From Conoideocrella luteorostrata (Eukaryota; Ascomycota; Sordariomycetes; Hypocreales; Clavicipitaceae): 64,000 nucleotides of DNA. This document shows positions 1 to 12,789 of the stretch, in pieces. Location: positions 1 through 64,000 of the forward strand of contig JASWJB010000004.1 of NCBI GenBank assembly GCA_032433595.1, in the 5' to 3' direction. The notes below the pieces were generated by a model. The model was given only the letters and a program-made list of their open reading frames with translations. It was not told the origin of the DNA and ran no database searches. The position numbers and the translations under genes were made by a program. Numbering within the stretch: position 1 is the stretch's first letter; each line of letters begins with the position of its first letter.

Positions 1-1570
1 TCAGATTATAGGGGTATTTATAGGGGGATTTGGACGAGGCCGTCAGACGGGGGATTCGGCATCCATCATCTAAGTAACACAGCTGGTCCCAACAATGCAA
101 ACAAATTTGAACCTCTCCTATCAATTCCAACAGATCTAGGCACCTTTGTATATGTCGACGATATCTAGTCGATACCATTTCCAGCTGCGGACGCCTCGGT
201 AGGGCCAGCCCAAGAGGTATTGCCACAGGCTAAATAAGATGTATTATTCACATTATTATTGTGGAACTCGACCTTGTGCTTAATATTGTGGCGGGTATAG
301 TAGCCCGGTTCAACCGCACTTCAGCACGTCGGCTGATTATGTGGCACCACGTGGTGCTATTAATAGTGTCGCCTTGTGATGATGCCGAACATGGGAGGAT
401 CTTATATATTGGATACAGCTACGAACCTCGAACTTACTGTCGGGTGGCACATCTTATTCTTACTCGCTAGTGGGCCTCCTCTAGCCATAATGGGACAATG
501 ATTAAGGCCCCAGATGAAACGAATCGTCACAGGCTGAGAGCTTGACTCTAGCGAACCAGATGACTTAGGAAGGGGAAATCGCATTTTGTCCTAGCAAGCC
601 TCGAGGCAGTTGGCATGTCAGCAGCTATCCGAGGTGCTCAAGTGGCATCGGCGGAGATTAATTCGGAGACCCCCATCACCAAAAGGAGAAGGTCGTACGG
701 AATGCTCGGTTGCCATAAGCAATCGTACGACTTTGGTGCACCAAGAAATTATTTAGCTTCGAGAGACTCTTGCTACTACGATTTTCTGGGCGGGTTAAGG
801 ATGATTGGTTCGCTTTTAATACCTTTTCCACCTTTACGCGTTACCATGTAGACGAGTTGTTGGAAGAGACTGGAGCCTTGAATGGCTAGGTCTATGCTCT
901 TGCTATGGATATTCTGCCATCGTGACGAACTCGCTTGTTTTCCGAAATGTAGTGACCAACAACAACTGCGAAGTATTCAATGACAAACTACTCAACTTAA
1001 TATACAATGAGATGAGGCACTTGCCATTTGAGCAAAATTAGGACAGTTCACTCGATGCTCACCCTTTGGCAGTCTAATAATCTGCTCAATCCAGATTTCA
1101 AATGACTACAGGCAGAACCTACCCGTTCGCGCTGCGTTCGAGCTACCAATGACATTCTGATAGGTATAATATAAGGTCAACTAAGACAAGCATGTGGAAG
1201 TTAATGCGGTTAGTACCGTAGGCCGGGGCAGTAAGCTGTCACCAATCAATATCCTGGACGCACAATGCGTGGTACCGAAATTCATCAAATGTCCCCGCCA
1301 GGAACCCCGTTCTTAATGTAACTGCAGACGTCTCGGACTTGAAGTTTGCTCGGACTATGAGTTATTCTGACTCAACGCATGTCGCATCGGCTGATCGGAA
1401 GGTATATGTTCATTTCTTAGCATCATGTAGGACTTTGGTTAGCTATACTTTGCATTGTATAGCCTCATTCCTAATCCCAACCTTATTTCGATCTCTATAT
1501 TTGACTACCACCATTGAAATAAATTAATAAATGTGTTATGTGCTCAAGTGCCCCATCCCGTGAGGTTCTA
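1..1570. other. Gene-free stretch at left window edge
   Basis: I see no supportable gene here. Open frames are all under about 80 codons, have no recognisable domain and are not joined by plausible introns. Stops are frequent in all frames and the base composition is AT-rich. The only functional signal is the TATA box and pyrimidine-rich leader of the next gene at the right end. Confidence 0.5.
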
Positions 1571-1575
1571 GGTAG

Positions 1576-1583
1576 TATAAATA
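1576..1583 (+). promoter_or_regulatory. TATA box of the small secreted protein gene
   Basis: A TATAAATA sequence lies 128 bp upstream of the ATG at 1711. It is followed by a strongly pyrimidine-rich leader (about 1600-1700, many CT runs), as is common before the start codon of highly expressed filamentous fungal genes. Confidence 0.5.
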
Positions 1584-1710
1584 GGCATACATCTCCAACC
1601 TTCAAGCTCCCTTTCTTCCTAGCATCACTACCATCTCCAGCCACTCAGTTTATCTTCTATCCCTCAATCTCCATTTCTCTCTATTCCCTGCAGCAACTCC
1701 TCTGCCCAAT

Positions 1711-2144
1711 ATGCAGCTCACCACCATCTTTGTCGGCACGCTGCTTGCATCATTGGCCACAGCCAGATCCTTCACTTTGTTTGATGATGTCAACTTCGGT
1801 GGAAAGGCCCACGACGAGAACCGAAACAACGATGCCGCCTGCTGTATGTACATCACATCCCTCCAAAAACAGAGAGCCAATTACTCACAAAATCTAGGGA
1901 ATCTGAACGGCGCAGGCGATCAAGCAAGCTCCGTACGAGGAGGGCCAGGATGCACCACTTTTTTCCAGTAAGTTCACCCACTCCTGTTTTGTACTCCTGT
2001 TTTGCATTAGGGGTAAAGAAACTTGCTTACGCCGAAACTAGACAGCGAGACTGCCAAGGAAGTAACTGGCAGCAGCGTGGCAACGCCTTCACGGTTCCAG
2101 CCCACTTGGATAACCACATTTGGTCGTACCGCAACCAGTGCTAA
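1711..2144 (+). CDS. Small secreted beta/gamma-crystallin-like protein
   Basis: Three exons: 1711-1843, 1898-1967 and 2042-2144. The introns are 1844-1897 (GTATGT...CTAG) and 1968-2041 (GTAAGT...CTAG). The product is about 101 residues. It starts with a clear signal peptide (MQLTTIFVGTLLASLATARS), and the mature part is about 80 residues with four cysteines. Seen directly: a first FTLFDDVNFGG segment, then a DQASSVR segment, then a second CTTFFQQRDCQG segment. This is the spacing of a two-motif beta/gamma-crystallin Greek-key domain, including a partial Ca-binding D-x-x-S-S site. Such small secreted crystallin-fold proteins include microbial antifungal and killer-type proteins as well as structural ones, so the role is not assigned. 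The gene has its own TATA box and stands alone. The splice model is supported because both junctions restore the frame and keep the motif spacing. A different small-protein fold remains possible. Confidence 0.7.
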
Positions 2145-2690
2145 ATTGGTTGTTCTTTGACGCGCAGATGTTGCTTTCGGCAGGCAGTTGCTTGGTAGGC
2201 TGGGCCAACGAAGCAAGGACAACAGTCGAATTGTAACTAGTCGCTCTATAACGCACCAACACTTTGCTTCTAGAGTTCACCTTTCAACAAGGCACTCTAC
2301 TATATATTGTTATGACGCTCCTTTGATTTACGGCAGTCTTGTTTTAACATAGTGACTGCTTCATATGTTGGTGCTCATGTTGTGCGACTAATATCGAAAT
2401 ACAGCCGGCCATAACAGATGCCCGGTGCTTGATTTCGTGGAGGCAAGCCCCATACAAAGTTCAAGTCTCATTTGATCGTTCTAGGCACTCTACTCTTTGG
2501 TAGTATTACTTAAGGGGCCTACTTAATGCCAGGAAGGATCAGCCTGATCGAAGATGGACGAAACACTAACACATTCACTGATGTAATTTTATAATGAAGG
2601 AGCTGCAAAAGATTTGTCTTGTCTCGACGTCCGGCCTGAATATCCTTGAACAAAGACACTGCAGATAGCCCCTTGTTGCTTACAATGGCA
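2145..2690. other. Intergenic DNA 3' of the small secreted protein gene
   Basis: No gene is visible. This should contain the 3' untranslated region of the preceding gene. It ends at the left edge of the dispersed repeat. Confidence 0.4.
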
Positions 2691-3190
2691 ACTGGGATAC
2701 TAGTGTGTGGGTGGAAAGGAGTCTCTAGGGTGACCCGAATTAGTTCACGTGAGGTTTTGAACTTGACCGGATTAGTCAGATCAGATGAGATCGCTATAAT
2801 TAGGAGACCTTCTCTCTTGATGGCAGATCATCATGTAATTCAATTGCTTTTTTCCCCGAGTTCAAGAAGCGTGTCATTGTCAGGAGCTTTGCTCCGCTAC
2901 CTATTATGATTGAATTGCTCCATTGAAGTGCGAAAAGTGGCTCAATAATCGCTGAGCAACCTGCTAGACCATTTGATCTTGCTACAAGTAAGATTCCTAC
3001 GAATTATGGAAGGTCTCTGCAAGAACCTTTCACAGAGTTTACGGAGTGTTGCTGGTTGTGTATTAGACCCCGGTACACGTAAGTGGTGGGTGTGTGCCTT
3101 GGGTCGACAAACTAGATACGTAGAGATGCCGTAGCAACTCACATATACCCAGAACAGTCGGCTGAAGATTGACCGTGCTCGGCATAGAGC
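2690..3190 (+). repeat. Diverged dispersed repeat, copy 1 (probable LTR-type remnant)
   Basis: Read by eye, this stretch aligns along most of its length, in the same orientation, with 52050-52525. Shared blocks include TCTAGGGTGAC followed by TTCACGTG, then ACTTGACC, a TATAGCTATAA-like segment, GCAACCTGC...GACCATTTGATCT, TACGAATTA..GG and a GTGTGT...GACC segment, all in the same order. Identity looks roughly 60-65%, so the copies are old or heavily mutated. The internal TATA-like and CACGTG elements suggest the long terminal repeat of a retroelement. No coding sequence is recognisable inside it. Confidence 0.55.
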
Positions 3191-6100
3191 TCACGATATT
3201 TAGCTATCTAGCGCGTCTCGGTCGCTGCGTCCCAGTTGCTCGTTGCTAATGAATGAAGGGATCGAAAGGTGTCTGACAGCCCGGCGCCGGAAGGGATATG
3301 CCGCTGTATCTCAGTGCCTGTCGGCGCATCAAGCCGGAGAAGAGCTTCCATGGTCAGCTTACGTATTGCGAGATGGACGCATGCGTATCGAAAAGGGTGC
3401 CATCAAAATCCAGTGTCACGAGAGAAGTGAGAAGTCATGATTCCGGGGAAGTGTATTATCAACAAGCGAGATGAAGAAAGAGGGCGAAAGTGACATAAAA
3501 AAACGGCTGTCCTTGTCCTGCCGCCAATACTATATCACCAGATGACCCGCTTTCTGCATTTCAGGGTTTGAGAATAACTACTCTGCAGTATCTTAATGGA
3601 CTCGAGCGTCTTTTTTCTATTGCTAGTAGAACGCAGGTAATGATCTACACTACAGGATAATCCTGACGAAGAGTCCCTGGAATGAAACTATCATTTTGTT
3701 GGAATCGTCTGAGGGAGAGGTCTAGTTCCTCGAGAATTAGATAGAAACTAAGCACTGAACTCCCGCTCAAATGACAATAGCAACTCGGTGATATCTTGGA
3801 GAGACGCGCAATAATACGCACATGGACAGTTGAACAACCTGTGCATGCTTGCCGACAGTAAATAGAGACGTCCAAGATAAAGAGAGGAAGCACAATTGCG
3901 CTATCGAGAAATGTTTGACTCTTTATTGTGACGTGGCAAATTGTCGTGGGTTGCAATTCACAAAATCGAAAAACGAGGACGTAAGGAAAGTGTCGCACTA
4001 TTTAGTAACAGACGAAGACCTCAAGTTGCAAGATTAATTGGCTTTAATACCATCGAGATTTCCAGCGCCCTAGGGCTACAATTCGAGTCCTGCATCCCTT
4101 ATATCTAACTAAAGGGAGATGCTTTAGACGCACCTGATACACGCCTCATTTCAAACCAGCTCTATACAGCAGGCCAGCAGGCAATGTAGTCGTTGAGATG
4201 CTTACTTTGTGCCAATGCGAAGTGACGACGAACTGGGCTATATGTACCATGCTAATCCGAATACGCCGATAGCCTCAACTGAGTAACCGCTTCACATGAT
4301 ATATATATCTAGGTATAAGTTTTTCTTATAGGTACCCTAATCTTAATGACAATTAAAAGAGAAAAAAATCGTCACTTGTGAACTCGTCTCAATACGTGAC
4401 ATAACATTATTCGGAAGCCGGCCGTACCCTGTCTTAGAACATTTGATCGACCATTCGATCTTCACAGTAATGCGCTTGCGGGTTTGCGGCGTATGGCGGC
4501 GTTTAAACCAGGCCGTGTCGCCAACAGAGTTCATTTCAGGGCAGCAGAACGAACGGTGCGGCCGCTCATGGCAATTAATGATAGTTGAACGGAAAATGAA
4601 GAGCCAAACTAAGACAAAGGTGTCAAATGGTACGAACAGCCAGGTGGGGGATTGTGCAGTACTTTAGAACTATACAGTACTCCGTACAGTGCTCTATCTC
4701 GTAGTTGCCGCATGTGGGAAATTACACTTGAACTAACATGCGAGCATGCATATTTGCGCCAAAGAGAGGCCGCTGATATGCATTCCCTTGTCTCATAAGA
4801 ATCCCAGGGCATGGGGAAACGGACAAGATTCCAGTTGCCGACAACGCCATGAATCAGCCAACAGGGCCTTGAGCGGGCCTATAGTGCCCTATTGCATATA
4901 GTGCAAGGACCTGCTGCCGGGCGCCGGAACGAATACTCACTGGTCGCGCTGCCGCCGGGCTTAACTTAACTCAACTATATTAAAAAAGGGCGGGACTGTC
5001 TATTCGCGTCAGTTTCTCGAAGTCTAGGCCTTTCATACCATTTAATCCCTCTCATTTCTATATGCCATTGCTCCGTACTCCGTACTAGTACTCGCTGGCC
5101 TGTCCTTCACAATGCACTGCACCCCACCACCTGCATCTAGAATTTTCGAAAATCTTCGCCCCACCATTACGCAGAATCGCCAGCCCACAGTTCAAGCTTT
5201 CGGGGAAGGAAGCAGCGAGGTTTCGCGCAATCTACCCTCTGCTACTGAGTGTAGAGTATACCTTGGCATCACAAACGGCCTCTTCCATTCGGTCCTGCAA
5301 AATGGGGTTTGTACCTGTCTCGGGGTGTCGGACCCAGACGCCGCTGGATGTCAATTGAGTCGCTGCGATGGCGTTCCAGACCGCTGACTCTTGTTGACTA
5401 GTGCGCAAAAGCACCAACTTACAGGGGACATAACGTAGCGGCATGCATATGGGTACTCCGTACTGCTGCTGAGATAAGTACCCGCCTTTTCCAAAGCCAC
5501 AACGGGCCAACGTTTACTAGACAATTATTAGTCGGCAACTGAGCTGATTGCGGTCCATATGGCAGGCCCTCTAACAACATTGCATCGTGTCGGCACGCAA
5601 CGAGATCGTTGACAGTTAGAATGCGTTGAAAAACGGGGGCGGCTGGGAAAGACCCGCTCGAGCACTGCGAGGCACGACAGTTGCATGAAACAATTAATTT
5701 AGCAGTGCAGGTTTTGTTTGCCGACGCCAGCTACATTCACGATCCGTCCGTCCGTAACCGATTTCATTACCCGAAGCAGAGCTTGCATCGTGTGTTGTTG
5801 TCGGCTACACGCTGTTAATCCCTCCCAGCCTTCTGCTCGCCCCCACCATTAATTATCCCTCCGCGCAGCACGACTTCACCCTACCCAACAGCGCTTGATT
5901 ATTTCCGCGCGGCGGCCTTCCCTGTTAATAATGATGGACAAAGACGGCCAATCCGAGTGCGCAATTCGCTGCTTGACAAAGACCACCGCGTCTCTCCAGC
6001 CTTTTCGAACAAGCGGATCCAAAGCCCAGGTTCCATGGTTTCTTCCAGGCTTGCTCCAATATGGCGGTACGGAGTAGTAGCACCACCACCAGGGTGTCTT

Positions 6101-6480
6101 GGCGACTTCGTGCGTTGTCTGTGCAGCCAAGGTAACCCCAGTTGTACACAAGATCGTTGCGAGGATCGTCTGCCAATCTGCGCCACTTTGTCAGCCAACT
6201 AAGATTTTAGTAGACGGCTGGGCGACGCAAACAGCCCTAAACGAGTAATCGCGGTCGCGTACGGACGGCGCGGCACGACCATCGACTCTCCCCTCGCTTT
6301 CCACTGGGCAAATTTAACGAGGGCTCTAGCTAGGTCCTCCGTGCAGCCGGTAACCATGCCGTCACTGGTAAGCGTTAGCAAGGATTAGACGATAGTTCAA
6401 CGTGCGGGCGCGGCGTGCTCACCCCCCCCCCCCCCCGAAGAGCTTCTAAATGGATGATTTCGTCATGATAAATCGCTCCC
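3191..6480. other. Long gene-free stretch with TACTCCGTAC motifs and a poly-C run
   Basis: No recognisable gene. Several short open frames occur (for example 5112-5387, 91 codons), but they have no known domain or splice continuity. TACTCCGTAC-type half-palindromes occur near 4677, 5071, 5452 and 6066. A run of about 15 C lies at 6422-6436. Confidence 0.45.
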
Positions 6481-6483
6481 ATG

Positions 6484-6493
6484 TATATTTATA
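6484..6493 (+). promoter_or_regulatory. TATA-like element of the multicopper oxidase gene
   Basis: TATATTTATA lies about 80 bp upstream of the chosen ATG at 6572. It fits initiation at the internal methionine that begins the signal peptide rather than at the upstream in-frame ATG at 6494. Confidence 0.4.
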
Positions 6494-6571
6494 TTGTGCG
6501 TGTTCTCTCCCTGCTCCTCACATTGGTGCTTCCATCATCAGGACTGGTTTTGCGCGAGAGTGCCGATCGGG

Positions 6572-8556
6572 ATGTTCTTAGCTTCGATGCTTTCGGCCGC
6601 CGTGCTTGCCGGCACGGCGCTGGCCGAATTCCAAGTCCACAATGCCACCTTTAAGCCGGAATATGTCTTGGAGGCGACGCTCAGTGACATCAAGATCAAC
6701 TGCAACACCAGGCGCTCAGTTGTTCTGAATGGAACCTCCCCAGGGCCGACCCTGCATCTTCGCGAGGGTCATACAACCTGGGTTCGCGTGTACAACCGCA
6801 TGTCGGATCAGAATATCACCATTGTCCGTGGCTACACAATATCGTTCATCTCCAAAAGACGCGACTGGCGAGCGCTAACAATTTCATCTATCATCTAGCA
6901 TTGGCATGGGTTGAGTCAACGCACCGCGCCCTTCTCCGATGGCACGCCTCTCGTCAGCCAATGGCCAATTGCCCCCCGACAGTTCTTCGACTACCAGATA
7001 CGGCCCGAACATGGCGATGCAGGCACTTACTTCTACCACTCTCACGTCGGATTCCAGCAGTCCACTGCCCACGGCGCACTCATCGTGCTGGATGCAAAAG
7101 CGCCGGCGCACCACTACGAGAAAGACCTAACACTAGTCCTGGGAGACTTCTATCAGCAGGATGACCGCGGCATTGAGTCCGGTTTGCAGGCCGACCCTTT
7201 CAAGTGGTCCGGAGAGCCGCAGGCCATCACGGTTCAGGGGTCAAGTGGTCGGTCTGGGTTCGCGAAGAACGCCTCGACCAAGTCATGTGCGCCGCATATC
7301 GTGGACGTCGAACCCGGCAAAACGTATCGGCTTCGCGTGATCGGCGCCACTGTTCTCTCCCTCGTCAAGGTCGGCATTGAGGATCACAGCCAGTCGTTGC
7401 GGGTCATTGAGGCCGACGGCGCCGATACGGAGCCCGTGCGAATCGACCACATCCAAGTCGCTTCGGGCCAGCGGTTCAGCTTCCTCCTCGAAACAAAGTC
7501 CCAGGATGAGATCGAGGCAGCCAACAGAACGCATTATTGGATTCGATATGAGAGTCGCGATCGTCCACAGAGCATCACGGGCTACGCGCTCTTGCGGTAC
7601 CGAGTACGCGGTTCCAAGAAATGCCGAAAACTGCCGGCTGTGCTGCCGGACGACTCGCCCGTCACGCTTCCCGAAAGCACGACAGATTATCTCGAATATG
7701 CGCTGCACCCGCATTTGGACGCAGTAAAGAAGGAGTTTCCTCGGCTTTCCGAGGTGACACGCACGGTTGTCATCCAGGTCAACCAAAACCTTGCCACGGG
7801 AAACTACGTCGACGGCAAGCTGAACGGCACTGTAGTTTGGGAGTAAGTCTTTATCATGCCTGGCAGTGCCTGACTCGTGCCCCTCCCGGAGCTAATCATT
7901 CATCCTGCAGACAGAACAACTATGCCTGGCGCGAGGGCGTTCAAGCCATGTCGAACCGCGTGCCATATCTTGTGCAAGTGTACCTGACGGGCGAGAGTCC
8001 AAACTACGAGCTCGCTATGAAGAATGGCGGGTTCGACACAGACAGCAAGACTTTCCCCGCCCAAGTAGGGGAGGTGTTGGACATTGTTTGGGCCAGTAAC
8101 AGCGGTCCGACGGGTGGGTTTGACTTTCATCCCATGCATATCCACGGTGACCACGCGTGGGATCTTGGGTCCGGGGACGGAACCTACAATGCGGAAGAGA
8201 ACGAGAAACGCTTCGAGAAGGCCACCCCGCTGCGAAGGGATACCACCATTCTCTACCGATATCGTAAGAGTGGTGCTCCGCACCAGACAGCCGGGTGGAG
8301 GGCGTGGCGCATCCGAGTGACGGAAGACAATGTCGGCGCCTGGATGATGCACTGCCACATTGCCCAGCATGCTGTCATGGGCATGAATACCATCTGGATG
8401 TTTGGCGATGCCGCCGCGCTCAGGAAGAAATTCCCCGCCGCGCCGTATCTGGAGGGCTACCTCAATTTTGGCGGGAGTGCATATGGCGGTCACGACAGAA
8501 ACCCTCAAGTCTACCACTTCCTGCCGGAGGATGATGAGTTGGACAAGCAAAGCTAG
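6572..8556 (+). CDS. Secreted multicopper oxidase (ascorbate-oxidase/laccase type)
   Basis: Three exons, 6572-6823, 6899-7842 and 7911-8556, encode 613 residues. The first donor is the less common GTCCGT. Start 6572 was chosen over the in-frame ATG at 6494 because it opens a good signal peptide (MFLASMLSAAVLAGTALA). All four copper motifs are present: HWHG (residue 85), HSH (131), HPMHIHG (472) and HCHIAQH (546-552), with a Met ten residues after the type 1 Cys as axial ligand. The family has three cupredoxin domains and oxidises phenols, ascorbate or related reductants with reduction of O2 to water, outside the cell. Length and motif order fit the fungal ascorbate-oxidase-like group rather than classical laccases. 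It stands alone between gene-poor regions, and there is no sign that it belongs to the cluster at 32-64 kb. Substrate is unknown. Confidence 0.9.
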
Positions 8557-8705
8557 TACGTGTATGATGAATGACGCGAGGCGTTTTGGAGTTGTCATGT
8601 TTGGCAAATTTAGAGGAGATCCAATGTTGTATGAGTTCAGTGTCAGATAGATGAAGGTCCCGGTGTAGGAAGGAAAAGCGCTATCGAGTGTCTGCCCGGT
8701 TCGAT

Positions 8706-8750
8706 GGAATATCGTACGGAATATCGTACGGAATATCGCACGGAATTTCG
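8706..8750. repeat. 12-bp tandem repeat, about 3.5 copies
   Basis: The unit GGAATATCGTAC repeats at 8706, 8718 and 8730 (the last with one change) and then decays into a partial copy. It lies about 150 bp downstream of the oxidase stop codon. It includes the GTACGGA string that recurs across the window. Confidence 0.7.
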
Positions 8751-10172
8751 CGACATGTCACGCTTATAGTGCAACAATAGCGCTGGAAGCTCTCCAAATA
8801 GAAAGAAAAATAACCCTCTGAGCTACAAACCCATACCAGATATCCTGAACCGATACGCGGTCCCACAGGATAGTAGTTTGGCCGCTTTACGTGCTCGTTA
8901 AGTCCTAAAGTGTGAAATGACGGCTTGCGGTGATACTAGTACATTTTAGGTCATGCTGAAATGCCTAATTTGAAACAGCAGCAAGGATACTGTGAGACAC
9001 TGCGTGTATTACGGCACGACAATCACTGCTTCACAAATCAACTTTGAAGCTGTGGAGGCGGGCTGCTTTTCTTAACAATAGTGTACAAGCGGTATTTCCG
9101 AGCATTTAAAGAAAGTTGCTAGTACTTAATGATTTACATCTCGAAGACAATTTGTATGCCATTCTATTATTGCGTAGCATTTTGGCTGTTCAATAAAGGC
9201 TTCTTATGATCCAGTCGTTTCGTTCGCCAGCAGTTCCACATGTCACATTTTTTTAATAACACTGATACTGCTGGTCGGGACACTCATATGGATTGTAGAA
9301 TTTCGACCAGTGGGCATTAATTCTGAACCGTAGCAAGCCGCATAAGCTGGTGACGACAGGGATTACATCTGGCACTAAATCAGCTGTGTACCAAAGTCAT
9401 CGCAACATGACTTATATATATGGACCGTACTGTCTCCATGTCCCTAAATTTAAGGAGTATCTGCAATTTGGTATACCTTAAGATCACTCTAAGATGAGAT
9501 AAAGCGATGTAAAGCTCAGCTGGACACTTCAGTCGCAATATTCCGGTGATAGATTCGGATCCTACGCTAGAGAAGGACACCCAACGGCAACCAGAAGCAC
9601 TGATCATCAATATAGAAGGTTCTCGGGACCGCCACTTGCATGTTCTGTCCCCTACTGATCGCAGGTGCAAGGTGGTGCTCCGGTTAAAACATCAGCAACG
9701 ATGTTGGAAGTCTTGGTAGGACAAGTCTGGGGATTTGACGAGGCAGGGCTACATCCAAGGTACGTATGCTATGAACTGGGATAGAAGTGCTCTAATTACA
9801 TCAATGTCTTGAATACATGTAATATGAAGGTAGTCTCAGCATTTAACAGTAACAAAGAATACGTGGCAGAGATTTAAACAGATATATAGATAAAGAATAT
9901 GGAAATCTAAAGTATAATAGCTATTTATTCCGTCTTTAATCAAATAGCAAACAGGATAATTTTCACTACGAATAGACAGTCTGCAGCTGCTACTAATTTT
10001 ATGTTCAAGTAAAAGAAAAAGGTATCTAAAAATCCCTAACAAGAGAAGGAGATAGAGAGTAATGCCGCAACTGGAGCCAGTCTGCCGTCATAAAATGAAT
10101 AAAGGGTCTCCGTTATGAATTGCTGAACTCTCCGTTGCGCCGGTCCTGAAAGTCCAACCGTGGCTCCTAATA
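8751..10172. other. Intergenic region, convergent gene ends
   Basis: About 1.4 kb between the ends of the oxidase gene (plus strand) and the next gene (minus strand). It is AT-rich with only short unsupported open frames. Terminators of both genes should lie here, but no specific signal stands out. Confidence 0.4.
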
Positions 10173-12789
10173 TCAATACTTCGAGAACCCAGACGGTGGA
10201 TAAGTGTCCACCTCTTTCTGTTTGTGTCTCTGCTCCTGCCACATTATCATTTGTCTCCTGTACAGAACCCGTACTATACCCAAAAGCCCCTGATGTAATT
10301 TGGAGAGACATGTATCAATGTCACTCTCAGTCGCCATCTTGCACTCGCAATGGCTACCACTAAATCTTTCTCGTGCCTCCACTGTCGGAAATAGAATGCT
10401 GACACGTAAAAGTCCGCCCCAGTCAGGCGCCGTTACAAGCGGTAGTAGGTTCCATTTCGCGCTATGCTCGAGCTTCTGAGCGTGAAAACGTCCATGTCTT
10501 TGCTCAAGTGCTGCAATGCGGCAGGTCCTGGTCTTTTGGCAATTGCAACGTTCCGGGTTGGTTCTTGTCTCGTCATCGATCTTTATAGCCATAATAGAGC
10601 GCTTGGGCTTTGACGAATCCGGGCTTCTAGTAAACAAGACTAGTAGCGGATTGCGAGGGCACGGCCGGATCACACCATAGCCCGCAGTGGCAGCCACTCC
10701 ATCCACCTTGAGAGAGATGGTGTCATCAGAGCCCGAGCTGCTCCAGCTCTTGAAAGACACAGCTGCAGTTGACAGAGACGACGCGATGCTGTTAGCCCTA
10801 CTTTGATAGTAAGGGGTTGGTGGCGCAGAAGACTGTGACCCTGAGCTCGGTCTTCTATGATTGGTGTCCCCGTTATCAGGGTACCCCTTGACGGACGAAG
10901 GTATCCACAGCTGAACCGTTACATTCTCTAGAAAAGATTCTTCTTGCCCCGGTCTGACGAAAAATGCTGCAGTATGAGGTCTGGACAAGTTAGACACGGC
11001 AACGGTTATTGACATACTAAGGAGACTGACTGGGTATAGCCCGCCACGACCTTGAAACCTGTTATCGCTTCTTGGAACAAAAGAATGTCTTTTAAGTCTC
11101 GAAAACAATACTTATAGTTCTTATCGTTGTCCTCAAGGATAATCTCAAGCGGGACAAGCGTACCTTCCTCCCTAGTTACCGGATCAGCATAGATGGGAAC
11201 CAGAGTGGCAGTGTGAATGTTGAAGTCGACTACTGTAGGCTCTTCAGTTGACGGTTGGTCAATATTACCCCAAGAGTCACGAATCCGAAAGTGGTGGTCT
11301 GAGCCGGTTTTTCTCGATAGTCGCATCATCCTCCAAGTTGTTGTGGCGTCTATTTCAGGTACTAGTGGTCTGTTCCGGCAATGTCAGCACTTCTGCGGAG
11401 GTGTGTCAAACAGAGCACTTACACTTCCAGTAGGAAGTCATACGGTGGTCCAATGGTTTGTCGAGGTTTCTTCACGTTTCGTTCGTCTTCGTCCCAAAAT
11501 ATGAGCATTTCATCTTCACAATGTGAGGCGTTGGGTGCTTTCAGCTCGGTGCGAAATCGGGAGCACTGATGCGACAATTCCTATACGAACAATTAGCAAC
11601 GGGACGGCAAAACGAAACTGAAAAACAGGAGAAGAAACTTGCCTCTTCTAGAAAGTCAATGTACCCAGGCCAATGTGAAATCCTCGGTGGGTTTTGCAAC
11701 TCGTTCGAGCCCTTTATTCTGCGCATGATGACCTGACATTTTAGGAGCGCCACGTAACAGGCAACGGACGGGTACTGTCCAGCGTTTTCTGGTCCGAGTG
11801 GCAATTGTACAGTGCTTCTTTTCATGTGGATCAGGAAGCAGTCTGTCAGCTCTTGGAGGGTTCGAGGTTGATCTAACCTGCGGCGGCCAAACATCTCTTC
11901 CAGCCTGCCAACTAACGAGCCAGGGATATCCAGAGAGCAGAGCTCTTGCTTAGACTGTTGCTCGATTTCTTTGGCAACTTCGGGGTAGTACTTATCAAGT
12001 AGCGTTTTGAAGTCCCTCTTGATACCCAAGACATCCTTGTGCATGCTAGTTAGTCTCCGAACCAAATCCTCATGAATCTTCCTGATTAGATCGCTGGGGT
12101 ATGTTGTTAGCTACAATACGCGCGAATACAACGGCGCTGGAGATATCTCACATCTGAAAGGGCCTCAAAACGTGCTGGATACGAGTATTATGCATTTGGA
12201 TCCGCCGTTGCAGATGCTCGACCTGAGGCATGATATTGATGTTCCAGTCGATATTCCTCATGGGGCCCGTTGTCTGATCATATCGATGATTTTTCTCAAG
12301 AAGCTTACGGCATTCCTTCAAAGTCTCTTCGTAATCGCCAATGATTTCCCCTAGAGACGTCTTGTCACCTCCTAGGATGTCGTTGCGCCGAGCTCCGTGA
12401 TCGTGCAGCGATGTCTGTGCCTCAGCGACGGCATTCTCGAGCTTCTTCAGGCCAGCGAGCAGGGTACGTACGTCAGTGCCAAATGCGCGGTAGTTATCAC
12501 CTGGTAAACATTATCAGATTGGTATGGTCAGAAGTGCGGGCAGTATTGGTTATTCTTGATATGCAAGGCTCGGCAGGGAGAATGCCATCACTGCCACTTT
12601 GTCCGGGGCCAGAAAGTGGCCATGCCGCAAAGCCGACGTCACCATATTATACTCGGAAAGAACGAACTGTCTCATTCAAAGAGATATTAACTGACCTGCA
12701 TTTCTCTCAGATGCCCAGCCATAGTTCCACACGGTCCAGGCAATCTCAGAAAATTTGATAACATCGCCCACTTGAATGACTCCAGCCAT
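10173..12789 (-). CDS. Conserved fungal protein of unknown function (one apparent frameshift)
   Basis: Five exons on the minus strand: 12789-12696, 12500-12152, 12093-11643, 11580-11423 and 11369-10173. The N-terminus (MAGVIQVGDVIKFSEIAW...) and the later DSWGNIDQP and NVTVQLW segments match a widespread family of uncharacterised filamentous-fungal proteins that I recognise only as hypothetical. The total is about 748 residues. The middle is helical and charged. The C-terminal third contains a Ser/Pro-rich linker and ends in a basic, Gln-rich tail. The third intron uses a GC donor (GCAAGT), a known minor donor class. Frame and phase agree at every junction, but within exon 5, near 11020-11035, the conserved sequence moves by one base (from ...GYTQSVSL to ...SMSITVAVSN) with no usable intron between. 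The copy may therefore be a recent pseudogene, or there is a one-base sequence error. Confidence 0.6.

Noticed and set aside
5112..5387. 91-codon ATG frame downstream of a TATA-like sequence
   Set aside because: No domain, low-complexity composition, overlaps other frames equally open; not enough evidence for a gene.
6422..6436. Poly-C run before the multicopper oxidase
   Set aside because: A simple homopolymer; no evidence for a regulatory role.
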